64,000 nt of DNA, from NCBI RefSeq assembly GCF_000024885.1, contig NC_013512.1, positions 1,860,001 to 1,924,000 of the forward strand, in the 5' to 3' direction. This DNA comes from Sulfurospirillum deleyianum DSM 6946 (GTDB lineage Bacteria > Campylobacterota > Campylobacteria > Campylobacterales > Sulfurospirillaceae). Shown piece after piece: positions 1 to 8,910 of the stretch. The notes under the pieces were generated by a model. The model was given only the letters and a program-made list of their open reading frames with translations. It was not told where the DNA came from and made no database searches. A program made the position numbers and the translations under genes. Position 1 is the first letter of the stretch. Every line of letters starts with the position of its first letter.

Positions 1-564
1 GAAGCTAAAAAATACTTAGACGGTAAAAAAGCTGAATCTAAAGTGGTTCCTTTTTGGCCAGTATTCCTCTCCAAAGATTTCTTTGTTGTGGGTGTTGCCC
101 TTACTATTTTCTTCTATTTAGTCTGTTACCACTTTGATTTTGCGATGGATCCCATTAACTTTGAACCAGCCAATACCATGAAAACACCTGCACATATCTA
201 TCCTGAGTGGTACTTCTTGTGGAGTTATGAAGTGTTACGTGGCTTCTTCTTTGATATTGGTGGTATTGCGGCTATGGATATTGGTTTAGCAGCATTTGGA
301 TTTGCGAATGTTATTTTTATGCTTCTTCCATTCCTTGATAGAAATACAGACCATGTTGCACCTGCACACAAACGTCCCATGTTTTTTGTTTGGTTCTGGT
401 TGTTACTCATTGATATGATTGTGCTTACCGTTTATGGAAAATTACCTCCAACAGGAGCTAATGCATGGGTAGGTTTCTTTGCGGCATTAAGCTTTATTTT
501 ACTCTTTGTTGCCCTACCAATTATTACCAAAATGGAAGCAAAATGTCAGGGAGGTTGTAAATGA
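1..564 (+). CDS. petB: Cytochrome bc1 complex cytochrome b, C-terminal part (5' truncated by window edge)
   Basis: Membrane subunit of the quinol:cytochrome c oxidoreductase, carrying the quinol oxidation and reduction sites. The frame is open from base 1, so the internal GTG at 43 is not the start; the gene begins before the window. The visible part holds the conserved PEWY quinol-oxidation motif (bases 202-213) in the context TPAHIYPEWYFLW, followed by three hydrophobic membrane segments and a short Cys-containing tail. Its TGA stop overlaps the ATG of the next gene (ATGA), so it is translationally coupled to the cytochrome c subunit. The Rieske iron-sulfur gene would be expected further upstream, outside the window. 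The family assignment is secure; only the length is unknown. Confidence 0.95.
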   Translation, partial: EAKKYLDGKKAESKVVPFWPVFLSKDFFVVGVALTIFFYLVCYHFDFAMDPINFEPANTMKTPAHIYPEWYFLWSYEVLRGFFFDIGGIAAMDIGLAAFGFANVIFMLLPFLDRNTDHVAPAHKRPMFFVWFWLLLIDMIVLTVYGKLPPTGANAWVGFFAALSFILLFVALPIITKMEAKCQGGCK

Positions 565-1427
565 GAGAATTAAAAATCTTAGCGGTTGTCGTATTCTTTA
601 CCGCTGTTGTTTATTGGGGTGTTGAGCCCTTTGCTCACTCACAAATGCATCCTCATGTTGCCCCCGCGGATTATACTTTTAAAGAGTTAGGCGCTTCAGG
701 TAAAATAGGCGATGCGACCAAAGGTGCAGAGACGTTTTTAAGTGCAGGCTGTACGGGATGTCACTCACTCAATGTTGCAGGTATGCCAGCACCCATGGAT
801 GATGCCTCAGCTTCTGCTTCCTTTGGAGTGGTACCACCTGATTTAAGTACAGCGGGTGCTATTTATGATAAAAACTATTTAGCGGAATTGATTAAAAATC
901 CAACGAACGCACTTAAAGTAGAGCATAAATTTGATGAAACACGTCCTCATCCAATGATTGCGTTTTATGGTACAGGTGGAGATTTGGATCAAGAAGTCGC
1001 AGACATTGTGGCGTATCTTCAAAGTATTGCGCCTAAAGAGATTAACGATAAACAAGTCTATGTTGATGCGTGTCAGAGATGTCACGATATGAAATATGAC
1101 AAACTCCTAAGCCCAAGTGATAAAACAGCACTGAGCGCTTATATGGGAACCTTACCTCCTGATTTGTCTATTATGATTCGTGCCAAAAGTAAAGAGTATC
1201 TTCATACCTTTATTAACGATCCACAAAAACAACTTCCAGGTACGTCTATGCCTCGTGTAGGACTGACCCAAAAGGCTGAAGCACAAGTGATTGCTTACAT
1301 GGAAAAAGTAGGAGATCGTAAAAAAGCAGAACGTGAAGACTTAGGCTATAGCTTAATTGGCTTTATGATTATCTTTACACTCTTAGCGTATCTATGGAAA
1401 GTTAAAATCTGGAGAGAAGTTCACTAG
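561..1427 (+). CDS. petC: Di-heme cytochrome c subunit of the bc1 complex
   Basis: Accepts electrons from the Rieske centre and passes them to downstream periplasmic carriers. The protein is 288 aa with an N-terminal hydrophobic signal/anchor (residues 4-21), two CxxCH heme sites (C64-T-G-C67-H68 and C171-Q-R-C174-H175) and a C-terminal membrane anchor (about 263-281) ending in a basic tail. Each heme domain has a distal Met candidate (MIAFYG and MPRVGL contexts). Two fused class I heme domains in place of classical cytochrome c1 is the Campylobacterota arrangement. The start overlaps the petB stop and has a strong GGAGG ribosome site at 550-554. The gene is followed by a hairpin terminator. 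Confidence 0.93.
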   Translation: MRELKILAVVVFFTAVVYWGVEPFAHSQMHPHVAPADYTFKELGASGKIGDATKGAETFLSAGCTGCHSLNVAGMPAPMDDASASASFGVVPPDLSTAGAIYDKNYLAELIKNPTNALKVEHKFDETRPHPMIAFYGTGGDLDQEVADIVAYLQSIAPKEINDKQVYVDACQRCHDMKYDKLLSPSDKTALSAYMGTLPPDLSIMIRAKSKEYLHTFINDPQKQLPGTSMPRVGLTQKAEAQVIAYMEKVGDRKKAEREDLGYSLIGFMIIFTLLAYLWKVKIWREVH

Positions 1428-1434
1428 GAACTTC

Positions 1435-1446
1435 TTTACATGTAAA
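1435..1446. repeat. TTTACATGTAAA palindrome copy, intergenic
   Basis: Exact copy of the iterated palindrome directly before the petC terminator; its last flanking G is the first base of the terminator stem. Confidence 0.9.
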
Positions 1447-1479
1447 GCCATTTTACTTCTCTTATGGAAGTAAAATGGC
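1447..1479 (+). terminator. Rho-independent-type terminator after petBC
   Basis: A 13-bp perfect stem (1447-1459 with 1467-1479, arm GCCATTTTACTTC) closes a 7-nt loop 19 nt after the petC stop and is followed by a pyrimidine-rich tract (TTCTTCTCTC). It ends the bc1 operon. Confidence 0.8.
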
Positions 1480-1549
1480 TTCTTCTCTCATCTACTCTTA
1501 TCTCTTACATTTTTTCTACAAAACTTTTGATTCAAGACAAATAAAAACA

Positions 1550-1561
1550 TTTACATGTAAA
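1550..1561. repeat. TTTACATGTAAA palindrome copy, intergenic
   Basis: Exact copy in the convergent gap between petC and accA, 115 bp from the previous copy. The rest of this gap, apart from the two terminators, shows nothing recognisable. Confidence 0.9.
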
Positions 1562-1610
1562 GATGAATAAGAATTGATTTGTTAGAAAAAAAGAAGGGAA
1601 GAAAAGAGGT

Positions 1611-1635
1611 AAAAAACGCTAAAGTTCATTTAGCG
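1611..1635 (-). terminator. Terminator of the gpmI-fab-accA operon
   Basis: Read on the minus strand, the stem CGCTAAA / TTTAGCG with a 5-nt loop is followed by six T residues (1611-1616). The stem overlaps the accA stop codon. This is a textbook intrinsic terminator closing the fatty-acid operon. Confidence 0.85.
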
Positions 1636-2568
1636 CTCTTCATACGCTCCGATAGAAGTAATACGCTCATAACGTTTATCCATACGTTCTTGCGCTGTTA
1701 ATGCATCGAGTTCTTCTAAAGATTTTAAAAAATAATCTCCTAAAGCTTTAGCCGCACTCTCCTTATCACGATGCGCTCCTACTAAAGGCTCATCAATAAT
1801 CGCATCAATTAGTTTAAGTTGATAGAGGTCTTCTGCGGTAATTTTCATCGCTTTGGTTGCATTTTCTTGCTTACTTGGGTCATTCCATAAAATAGCCGCA
1901 CACCCTTCTGGAGAGATAACAGAAAAAACAGAGTAACGCATCATGGCCACTCTATCACTCACACCAATAGCAAGTGCGCCTCCACTTCCACCTTCTCCAA
2001 TAACCACAGCCACACTTTTCGTATTTAAACGGCTGAGTTCAAAAAGATTTTTAGCAATCGCTTCACTTTGCCCTCTCTCTTCAGCTGCAATTCCTGGATA
2101 CGCACCTGGAGTGTCAATCAAAAACAAAATAGGCAAATCAAATTTTTCTGCCATCTTAGCAATACGAAGTGCTTTACGATACCCTTCTGGATGAGGCATA
2201 CCAAAATTACGTTTGATTTTATTTTTGGTTCCTCTTCCTTTTTGCTCACCAATCACAACAACTTTACGAGCGCCAAGATACCCCACATAACAAACAATCG
2301 CTGCATCATCCGCAAAATTTCTATCGCCATGAATTTCATAGCTATCTCGTAAAAGTGTACGAATATAATCAAGCGCATACGGACGGTCAGGATGCCTTGC
2401 TAATTGTAGTTTTTGATACTCTGTTAAGTTTTTATAGGTTTTAGAAATCTCTTTTTCAAGATTTTTCTCTAAAATTTCAACGGCATGACTATCGCCTTTG
2501 ATTTTGGCAGTCGAAATATCTTCATCAATTTGTTTAATACCGTTTTCAAAATCCAAATAAGTTGCCAC
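1630..2568 (-). CDS. accA: Acetyl-CoA carboxylase, carboxyltransferase subunit alpha
   Basis: Half of the carboxyltransferase that moves CO2 from carboxybiotin to acetyl-CoA, giving malonyl-CoA, the first committed step of fatty-acid synthesis. At 312 aa it has the usual AccA length. It carries the crotonase-fold sequence [21 protein letters not shown] and the glycine-rich [12 protein letters not shown] loop, followed by [10 protein letters not shown]. It lies 10 nt downstream of fabF and is the last gene of the operon, so carboxyl-transfer and elongation enzymes are made together. The beta subunit (accD) is not in the window. No unusual features. Confidence 0.96.
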   Translation of the reverse strand: MATYLDFENGIKQIDEDISTAKIKGDSHAVEILEKNLEKEISKTYKNLTEYQKLQLARHPDRPYALDYIRTLLRDSYEIHGDRNFADDAAIVCYVGYLGARKVVVIGEQKGRGTKNKIKRNFGMPHPEGYRKALRIAKMAEKFDLPILFLIDTPGAYPGIAAEERGQSEAIAKNLFELSRLNTKSVAVVIGEGGSGGALAIGVSDRVAMMRYSVFSVISPEGCAAILWNDPSKQENATKAMKITAEDLYQLKLIDAIIDEPLVGAHRDKESAAKALGDYFLKSLEELDALTAQERMDKRYERITSIGAYEER

Positions 2569-2578
2569 TTATCTTTCC

Positions 2579-3787
2579 TTATACCCGTTTAAAAATAACA
2601 GAACCATTGGTTCCGCCAAAACCAAAAGAGTTACTCATAATATACTCTGCTTTGTATTTTCGAGCCACATTGGGGATATAATCCAAATCACAATCAGGAT
2701 CTGCATTTTCATAATTAATCGTAGGTGGTAAAATTTCATCACGTAGTGCCATCAAAGAAATAACCGCTTCAATAGCCCCAGCAGCACCTAAACAGTGACC
2801 TATTTGACCCTTGGTTGAGCTAATCTGAGGAACATTTTCTCCAAACAACTCTTTAATCGCTGCTGTCTCATTTTTATCGTTTGCTGGTGTACTCGTTCCA
2901 TGTGCATTAATATAATCAATCTTTGGATAACCTGCCATTTTATAGGCTGCTCGCATCGCACGAAATGGACCATCCAAACTAGGAGAAGTAATATGACTGG
3001 CATCTCCACTCTCACCAAAACCAACAATTTCACCGTAAATATGAGCACCACGAGCTAACGCATCTTCATACACTTCTAAAACAAGTGCGCCCGCACCTTC
3101 ACCCATAATAAATCCATCACGTTCTACATCAAACGGACGAGATGCACGTTTGGGTTCATCATTGCGTGTAGAAAGAGCTTTCATCGCAGCAAAGCCACCG
3201 ACACCTGCTGCACAAATCGCTGCTTCTGCACCGACCACTAGCATTTTTGTAGCGCCACCTGTTAAAATGGTTTTTGTTGCATCACTAATGGCGTGTGTTC
3301 CCGCGGCACATGCAGTGACGGAAGAGAGATTAGGCCCTTTGAGTCCATATTCAATAGAAACCATACCACCTAGCATATTAATCAAAGCCGATGGAATGAA
3401 AAAGGGAGAAATTTTACGAGGTCCTACACTATTGACAATCACAGAGTTTTTCTCAATAACGACCAAACCACCAATACCAGAAGCAGAGCTAACACCAAAA
3501 CTCTCAGCCTCAAAAGCTCCAAATTTAGCATCTGCCATTGCTTCTTTTGCAGCAGCCAATCCTAACTGAATAAAACGATCGGCTTTTTTAACTTCTTTGG
3601 GATTCATAATTGTATTAGGATCAAAATCGGTAATTTCACCAGCAATTTTGACAGAATGCTCGGTTGTGTCAAACGAACTAATGCTTTTAATGCCACATTG
3701 ACCCTCAACGATAGCTTTAAAAGAACTCTCTTTATCCAAACCTAATGAATTAATCATTCCTATGCCAGTAACAACAACTCTTTTCAA
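2579..3787 (-). CDS. fabF: 3-oxoacyl-[acyl-carrier-protein] synthase II
   Basis: Condensing enzyme that extends acyl-ACP with malonyl-ACP in fatty-acid elongation. It is 402 aa, close to the FabF norm. The active-site Cys lies in the sequence VTACAAGTHAI (C160) and the two catalytic His in NAHGTSTPAND and GHCLGAAGAIEA; the C-terminal NSFGFGGTNGS loop is also intact. It sits between acpP and accA in one operon. Nothing in the sequence suggests a KasB or polyketide variant. Confidence 0.96.
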   Translation of the reverse strand: MKRVVVTGIGMINSLGLDKESSFKAIVEGQCGIKSISSFDTTEHSVKIAGEITDFDPNTIMNPKEVKKADRFIQLGLAAAKEAMADAKFGAFEAESFGVSSASGIGGLVVIEKNSVIVNSVGPRKISPFFIPSALINMLGGMVSIEYGLKGPNLSSVTACAAGTHAISDATKTILTGGATKMLVVGAEAAICAAGVGGFAAMKALSTRNDEPKRASRPFDVERDGFIMGEGAGALVLEVYEDALARGAHIYGEIVGFGESGDASHITSPSLDGPFRAMRAAYKMAGYPKIDYINAHGTSTPANDKNETAAIKELFGENVPQISSTKGQIGHCLGAAGAIEAVISLMALRDEILPPTINYENADPDCDLDYIPNVARKYKAEYIMSNSFGFGGTNGSVIFKRV

Positions 3788-3862
3788 ATTTTCATCCTCT
3801 TTTGTAATCTTAGTGGGAATAGGGAGAACCCGCCAAAGCGGGTTGTATTATGCGATATAAAA

Positions 3863-4093
3863 TTATTTGTGTGCTTCAATGTAAGACATTGCGTCTTTAA
3901 CAGTGACGATTTTTTCAGCGTCAGTATCTGGAATCTCAATGTCAAATTTCTCTTCAAGAGCCATAACGAGTTCAACAACGTCAAGTGAGTCAGCGCCCAA
4001 ATCTTCTACAAATTTTGACTCCTCTTTTACCTCGTCAGGATTAACATTCAATTGTTCAACAACAACTGCTTTTACATCATCAAATAGTGCCAT
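3863..4093 (-). CDS. acpP: Acyl carrier protein
   Basis: Small acidic protein (76 aa) that carries growing acyl chains on a 4'-phosphopantetheine arm. The attachment serine is Ser36 in the invariant [12 protein letters not shown] motif. The length and the acidic helix II match housekeeping ACP. It lies between fabG and fabF, the usual position, with a 75-nt gap to fabF, so its high expression could be tuned separately. Assignment is unambiguous. Confidence 0.97.
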   Translation of the reverse strand: MALFDDVKAVVVEQLNVNPDEVKEESKFVEDLGADSLDVVELVMALEEKFDIEIPDTDAEKIVTVKDAMSYIEAHK

Positions 4094-4170
4094 TTAATAG
4101 CTCCTTTAAAAAATTTTCACCATTTTATCAAAAAAACCTTTAATTTGAATTTTGTACGCCAAAACTCCCT

Positions 4171-4914
4171 TTACATGTACATTCCACCGTTCACCTTAAG
4201 CACTTCTCCTGTGATATACATTGAGCTATCACTGAGTAAAAAAGCCACCGCTTCTGCGATATCTTTAGGAGTTCCAAAACGCTTCAGTGGAATCTTAGAG
4301 GTATAGCTCTCTTTAATTTCTGCACTGAGTTTATCGGTCATTTCTGTTGCAATGAAACCTGGTGTAACACTGTTAAAACGAACATCTCTTGCACTCCCCT
4401 CAAGTGCAAAACTTTTGGTCATAGCAATTAAACCACCTTTACTTGCGCTGTAATTGACCTGACCTGCATTACCTGTTTCACCTACGATAGAGGCGATATT
4501 TACTACACTGCCAAAACGTTTTTTACTCATCACTTTTAACGCTTCACGGCATCCCACAAATGCGGAGGTTAAATTGATATCAATCACCGAAGTAAAATCC
4601 TCTTTTTTCATACGAATCGCTAATTTATCATTGGTAATACCTGCATTATTGACCAAATAGGAGAGCTCACCATCGCTATCCACAATCGTTTTAATGCCCT
4701 CAACGAACGCTTCTTCATCGGCAACATCAAACCCAATCACCGCAGCTACACCACCATTGGCTTCAATTTCTGCCTTAATCGCATCGGCTTGTTCTGGACG
4801 AGAACGATAATTCACCCACACTTTAAGCCCATAACTGGCTAATGTCAATGCTATCTCTTTACCAATACCGCTTGCCGCACCTGTGACTAAAACATTTTTT
4901 CCACTAAATTTCAT
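4171..4914 (-). CDS. fabG: 3-oxoacyl-[acyl-carrier-protein] reductase
   Basis: NADPH-dependent reduction of 3-ketoacyl-ACP during elongation. It is a 247-aa short-chain dehydrogenase with the TGAASGIG nucleotide loop (residues 11-18), the NNAG motif at 89-92, and the catalytic triad Ser142, Tyr155 and Lys159 (YSASK). The C-terminal GEVLKVNGGMYM is typical of FabG. The stop codon lies inside a one-mismatch copy of the iterated palindrome (TTTACATGTACA, 4170-4181). It is 30 nt downstream of gpmI and upstream of acpP. Confidence 0.95.
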   Translation of the reverse strand: MKFSGKNVLVTGAASGIGKEIALTLASYGLKVWVNYRSRPEQADAIKAEIEANGGVAAVIGFDVADEEAFVEGIKTIVDSDGELSYLVNNAGITNDKLAIRMKKEDFTSVIDINLTSAFVGCREALKVMSKKRFGSVVNIASIVGETGNAGQVNYSASKGGLIAMTKSFALEGSARDVRFNSVTPGFIATEMTDKLSAEIKESYTSKIPLKRFGTPKDIAEAVAFLLSDSSMYITGEVLKVNGGMYM

Positions 4915-4944
4915 TGTTTTCCTTCTACGTATAAATTGATTCTT

Positions 4945-6435
4945 TTAAAATTCGACTAATGGCGCATCCATCTCTTGAGGGATGGGTAACCCCATGAGCT
5001 TTAAAACCGTTGGAGCTATATTGTTAAGCCCACCTTTTTTGACACGGTTAACTCGTTTATCTATCACAAAACCATACACATCAAAGGTTGTATGGTTGGT
5101 AAGCGTATGATTTTCTTCATCAAACATCTGTTCGCAATTTCCATGATCGCTTGTCAACACAACAGAGTAATTTGCCTTTTGAGCCTTCTCTAACAAGCGT
5201 CCAAGCTCAGCATCCACCGCTTCTACGGCTTTAATACCCGCTTCTAAACTTCCCGTGTGTCCAACCATATCGCCATTGGCAAAATTCACGACAATAAAAT
5301 CATACGCCTCATCCATTGCTTTTAAAACGGCATCGCCTACGGCGTGGGCACTCATTTCAGGCTGTAAATCATAGGTTTTGACTTTTGGACTAGGCACTAA
5401 AAGCCTTGTCTCGCCTACTTTTGGCTCTTCAATTCCGCCATTAAAAAAGAAAGTCACATGCGCATATTTTTCCGTCTCAGCCGTATGAAACTGTGAAAGC
5501 CCCGCATCAGCAATCACATCGCTGAGTGTATGTTGAGGAGTGTCAGATTCAAACATAATAGGAAAAGGATAACTACTATCGTATTCTGTCATGGTAATGC
5601 AAGCAACGCCATTGAGGGTGCGAGGAAATTCGCTAAACGCTTCAAAACCAATGGCACGAGAGAGTTCACGCATACGATCATTTCTAAAATTGGCGAAAAT
5701 CACCCCGTCGTCACTTTTCATCCCACCATACGCTTCAAATGCGACAGGTTCAATAAACTCATCGCTCACACCTTTATCATACATACTTTGCATATACGCC
5801 TTTACATGTAAAGATGTTTCAGGCTCTGCATCGACCATCACACGGTACCCTTGCTCAACCCTCTCCCAGCGATTATCCCTATCCATACTAAAGAAGCGTC
5901 CTGAAATAGAAGCAATGTGAATGTTCTCATTGCACAGCCCCTCTAACTGCTCGACAAATCCCATACCAGACGTAGGAGAGACATCTCTTCCATCAGTAAT
6001 AATATGTAAAAAAACGTTTTTTCCACTCGCTTCTGCGATACGTGCTAATGCCATGATATGCTCAATATGCGAATGCACACCCCCATCACTCACTAACCCA
6101 ATAATATGAATAGACCCTTTTACATGTAAGAGTTCTTGAAGTGCTTTATTGTTCGCTAAAGAGCCATCCTTGGCTGCGAGTGAAATTTTGACCAAATTTT
6201 GGTACAAAATACGCCCACTGCCGATGCACATATGCCCGACTTCGCTATTGCCCATTTGTCCCTCTGGAAGTCCAACACTCAAACCAGAGGTTTGAATAAA
6301 GGTATAAGGAACACTCTTAAATAATCTATCGTACGTTGGTTTATGGGCTTTTGCAAACGCATTTGCCACCTCACTTTCATTGTGACCAATACCATCGGTA
6401 ATAATCAGTAAGGTTTTTTGAATTTCTGGTTTCAA
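4945..6435 (-). CDS. gpmI: 2,3-bisphosphoglycerate-independent phosphoglycerate mutase
   Basis: Interconverts 3- and 2-phosphoglycerate through a phosphoserine intermediate, using two metal ions. It is 496 aa, shorter than the usual ~510. The metal/phosphate-accepting serine lies in GQMGNSEVGH (S64); further metal motifs are ITDGIG near the N-terminus, ITDGRDV, and TSDHGNCEQM with a following HTTFDV. It is the first gene of the operon leading into fabG-acpP-fabF-accA, linking glycolysis/gluconeogenesis to lipid synthesis by position only. An exact palindrome copy at 5801-5812 is read in frame as LHVK, and a one-mismatch copy lies at 6119-6130. Confidence 0.95.
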   Translation of the reverse strand: MKPEIQKTLLIITDGIGHNESEVANAFAKAHKPTYDRLFKSVPYTFIQTSGLSVGLPEGQMGNSEVGHMCIGSGRILYQNLVKISLAAKDGSLANNKALQELLHVKGSIHIIGLVSDGGVHSHIEHIMALARIAEASGKNVFLHIITDGRDVSPTSGMGFVEQLEGLCNENIHIASISGRFFSMDRDNRWERVEQGYRVMVDAEPETSLHVKAYMQSMYDKGVSDEFIEPVAFEAYGGMKSDDGVIFANFRNDRMRELSRAIGFEAFSEFPRTLNGVACITMTEYDSSYPFPIMFESDTPQHTLSDVIADAGLSQFHTAETEKYAHVTFFFNGGIEEPKVGETRLLVPSPKVKTYDLQPEMSAHAVGDAVLKAMDEAYDFIVVNFANGDMVGHTGSLEAGIKAVEAVDAELGRLLEKAQKANYSVVLTSDHGNCEQMFDEENHTLTNHTTFDVYGFVIDKRVNRVKKGGLNNIAPTVLKLMGLPIPQEMDAPLVEF

Positions 6436-6514
6436 ATCGTACCCTTTGTTATCAGCTTATAAGCAATATATTACTAAAATGTTGCTTTTATAAAAATATA
6501 TGGAAGTCCCCTTT

Positions 6515-7579
6515 ATGCTATATGCTCTTTACAAACTCACATCGATTAACCTTTTTCAGTACATTACGGTTCGTGCAGGTATTGCCTTCTTTTTGGCGTT
6601 TATTTTGACCGTTTATTTGATGCCAAAGTTCATTCAATGGGCAAAAGCTCGCAACGCCAATCAGCCAATTTATTCTCTTGCTCCTCAAACACACCAAAAA
6701 AAAGGCAAAACACCTACGATGGGAGGCATTGTCTTTTTATGTGCGGCAACACTAGCGGTACTTATGTGCGCACGAATGAACAACCTTTTTGTTATCTCTT
6801 CACTAACTTGTCTTCTGCTCTTTGGACTGATTGGTATGAAAGATGACCTTTCCAAAATTTTAGGCAAAAGCAATACCGCAGGACTCACGCCAAGAGCAAA
6901 ATTGCTTTTTCAAGTTATTGCTGCGTCCATTGTTTCATTTATTTTGTATTACAGTATTGATTTAGACACCACCTTTTTTATCCCTTTTTACAAATACCCT
7001 CTGTTTGATATGCACCTCTTAGCCTTAGGTTTTTGGGTATTGGTTATGGTTTCAGCCAGTAATGCGGTCAATCTCACCGATGGACTTGATGGATTAGCAA
7101 CCGTCCCTTCCATTCTCTCTATTCTCTCCCTTGCCGTCTTTGTTTATGTCGGTGGCAATGCCTTTTTAAGCAGTTACTTACTCCTTCCAAAAGTCGGAGG
7201 TAGTGGTGAAGTGGTCATTGTCGCCACAGCGGTTATGGGCTCATTGGTCGGATTTTTATGGTTTAACTGCTACCCCGCAGAAGTTTTTATGGGCGATAGT
7301 GGGAGTCTTAGTGTGGGTGCGTTTATTGGGTATATGGCGATTATTTCAAAAAATGAAATTTTGCTCATTGTGATTGGATTTGTATTTGTTTTAGAGACAG
7401 TTTCGGTTATTTTACAGGTAGGAAGTTACAAAACACGTAAAAAACGTATCTTCCTTATGGCGCCAATTCATCACCATTTTGAGGTGAAAGGTTGGCCAGA
7501 AAACAAGATTATCGTGAGATTTTGGATTATTGCGCTCATGTCAAATCTTTTAGCACTTACGGCATTGAAAATACGATGA
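6515..7579 (+). CDS. mraY: Phospho-N-acetylmuramoyl-pentapeptide-transferase
   Basis: Integral membrane enzyme that makes lipid I from UDP-MurNAc-pentapeptide and undecaprenyl phosphate. I chose ATG 6515 (354 aa) over the in-frame ATG at 6500 because GGAAG at 6502-6506 sits 8 nt before it and the family starts with a short hydrophobic N-terminus. Signature motifs are present: [19 protein letters not shown], and [12 protein letters not shown] near the C-terminus, with about ten hydrophobic segments. It is divergent from gpmI, and its stop overlaps the murD start (ATGA). Confidence 0.95.
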   Translation: MLYALYKLTSINLFQYITVRAGIAFFLAFILTVYLMPKFIQWAKARNANQPIYSLAPQTHQKKGKTPTMGGIVFLCAATLAVLMCARMNNLFVISSLTCLLLFGLIGMKDDLSKILGKSNTAGLTPRAKLLFQVIAASIVSFILYYSIDLDTTFFIPFYKYPLFDMHLLALGFWVLVMVSASNAVNLTDGLDGLATVPSILSILSLAVFVYVGGNAFLSSYLLLPKVGGSGEVVIVATAVMGSLVGFLWFNCYPAEVFMGDSGSLSVGAFIGYMAIISKNEILLIVIGFVFVLETVSVILQVGSYKTRKKRIFLMAPIHHHFEVKGWPENKIIVRFWIIALMSNLLALTALKIR

Positions 7580-8769
7580 TAACACTTTTTGGACACGGAA
7601 AAACAACCAAAGCAATTGCAAAACGCTATGCAGGAAACTGCCAAATTTTTGATGATGCCTTTACATGTAAAGGTGAAGATGAATACGGAAACCTCCTACT
7701 TCCACCCTCTTTTTTTGAGCCAGAAAAAAGCAGTGTAGAGATTCCAAGTCCAGGCTTTCCAACAGAGCATCTACTGATTCAAAAAGCCTTACATGTCACC
7801 AGCGAATATGACTTTTTTAAAGAGGCGATGCCTTTTAGCATCTGGATTAGTGGCACCAATGGCAAAACCACTACCACCCAAATGTGCCAATTTCTCTTAG
7901 AAAAACAAGGTGCCGTTGCAGGTGGAAATATTGGGACACCTCTAGCAGAATTGGATGAAAAAGCGCCGATTTGGGTCTTAGAAACCAGCTCGTTTACCTT
8001 TCACTACACCAAAGTCACCGCACCCGATATGTATCTGCTTTTACCCATTAAGCCTGACCATCTGACATGGCATGGAAGTATGGAAGCTTACATAGACGCA
8101 AAACTCTCTCCTTTGGCACGCATGAAAGAAGGGAGTGTGGCTATCTTGCCAAAAGCACACGCCAACGTGAAAACCCTAGCCCATGTGATTGCGTATGAGA
8201 ATGAGGAAGATTTAGCCCAACAATTAGGCATAGAACTTTCAAAAATAAACTTTAAAACACCCTTTTTACTCGACGCTGTGCTTGCGATGAGTGCACAAAA
8301 AGTTCTTTTTGATACCATTGATTACGAGCGCATTAATACCTTTAAAATCGACCATTATAAAATTGAAGAGTTCCACGATAAACAAGGACGTCTCTGGGTC
8401 GATGACTCCAAGGGAACCAATGTGGATGCGACCATTGAAGCGCTTAAACGCTATAAAGATGAAGAAATTTTACTCGTTTTAGGCGGTGATGATAAAGGGG
8501 TCGATTTGCAAGAGCTTTTTGACTTTATGAAACCTTTACATGTAAAGATATTTGCCATTGGCTCGAACACCGAACGACTGGCTACCTTTGCGCAAAAAGA
8601 GGGGCTGTGGCTTTCTAAATGCTTTGTACTTGAAGAAGCCATGAAGCAGATTCATGCCCTCCACACCACCAAAAGCGTTGCCCTTCTCTCTCCTGCTGCT
8701 GCGAGTTTGGATCAATTCAAATCGTATGCTCACCGAGGTGATTTATTTAAGGCTTTGGCTCTTTCTTGA
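7576..8769 (+). CDS. murD: UDP-N-acetylmuramoylalanine-D-glutamate ligase
   Basis: ATP-dependent addition of D-Glu to UDP-MurNAc-L-Ala in the cytoplasm. The start is the ATG overlapping the mraY stop; it gives [16 protein letters not shown] and a 397-aa product. A longer reading from 7492 would lie inside mraY. The Mur ligase ATP loop GTNGKTTTT is at about residues 93-101 and the [11 protein letters not shown] motif lies in the central/C-terminal region. It is shorter than typical MurD (about 440 aa), mainly in the N-terminal domain. Two exact palindrome copies lie in it: 7660-7671 (FTCK) and 8535-8546 (LHVK). Confidence 0.92.
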   Translation: MITLFGHGKTTKAIAKRYAGNCQIFDDAFTCKGEDEYGNLLLPPSFFEPEKSSVEIPSPGFPTEHLLIQKALHVTSEYDFFKEAMPFSIWISGTNGKTTTTQMCQFLLEKQGAVAGGNIGTPLAELDEKAPIWVLETSSFTFHYTKVTAPDMYLLLPIKPDHLTWHGSMEAYIDAKLSPLARMKEGSVAILPKAHANVKTLAHVIAYENEEDLAQQLGIELSKINFKTPFLLDAVLAMSAQKVLFDTIDYERINTFKIDHYKIEEFHDKQGRLWVDDSKGTNVDATIEALKRYKDEEILLVLGGDDKGVDLQELFDFMKPLHVKIFAIGSNTERLATFAQKEGLWLSKCFVLEEAMKQIHALHTTKSVALLSPAAASLDQFKSYAHRGDLFKALALS

Positions 8770-8797
8770 GCCTAAGCTACTCTTAAAGTTTTTAAGC

Positions 8798-8803
8798 TAT
8801 AAT
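8798..8803 (+). promoter_or_regulatory. -10 element of tRNA-Phe
   Basis: A perfect TATAAT lies 18 nt before the mature tRNA 5' end. No clear -35 hexamer is visible, as is common for housekeeping promoters in this phylum. Confidence 0.6.
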
Positions 8804-8821
8804 TTCAACTCTTCAAAGCGT

Positions 8822-8897
8822 GGCTGGATAGCTCAGTCGGTAGAGCAGGAGACTGAAAATCTCCGTGTCGGCGGTTCGATTCCGTCTCCAGCCACCA
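8822..8897 (+). tRNA. tRNA-Phe (GAA)
   Basis: A 76-nt cloverleaf: acceptor arms GGCTGGA / TCCAGCC, D arm with AGCTCAGTCGGTAGAGC, anticodon stem GGAGA / TCTCC around loop CTGAAAA (anticodon GAA), T arm GGCGG-TTCGATT-CCGTC, discriminator A and an encoded CCA end. It stands alone between murD and the convergent protease gene and has its own -10 element. Confidence 0.97.
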
Positions 8898-8910
8898 CCA
8901 AACTTCTTAT

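Noticed and set aside
3150-3569. A 139-aa frame opposite fabF
   Set aside because: Antisense shadow of a conserved gene; no start signal or family.
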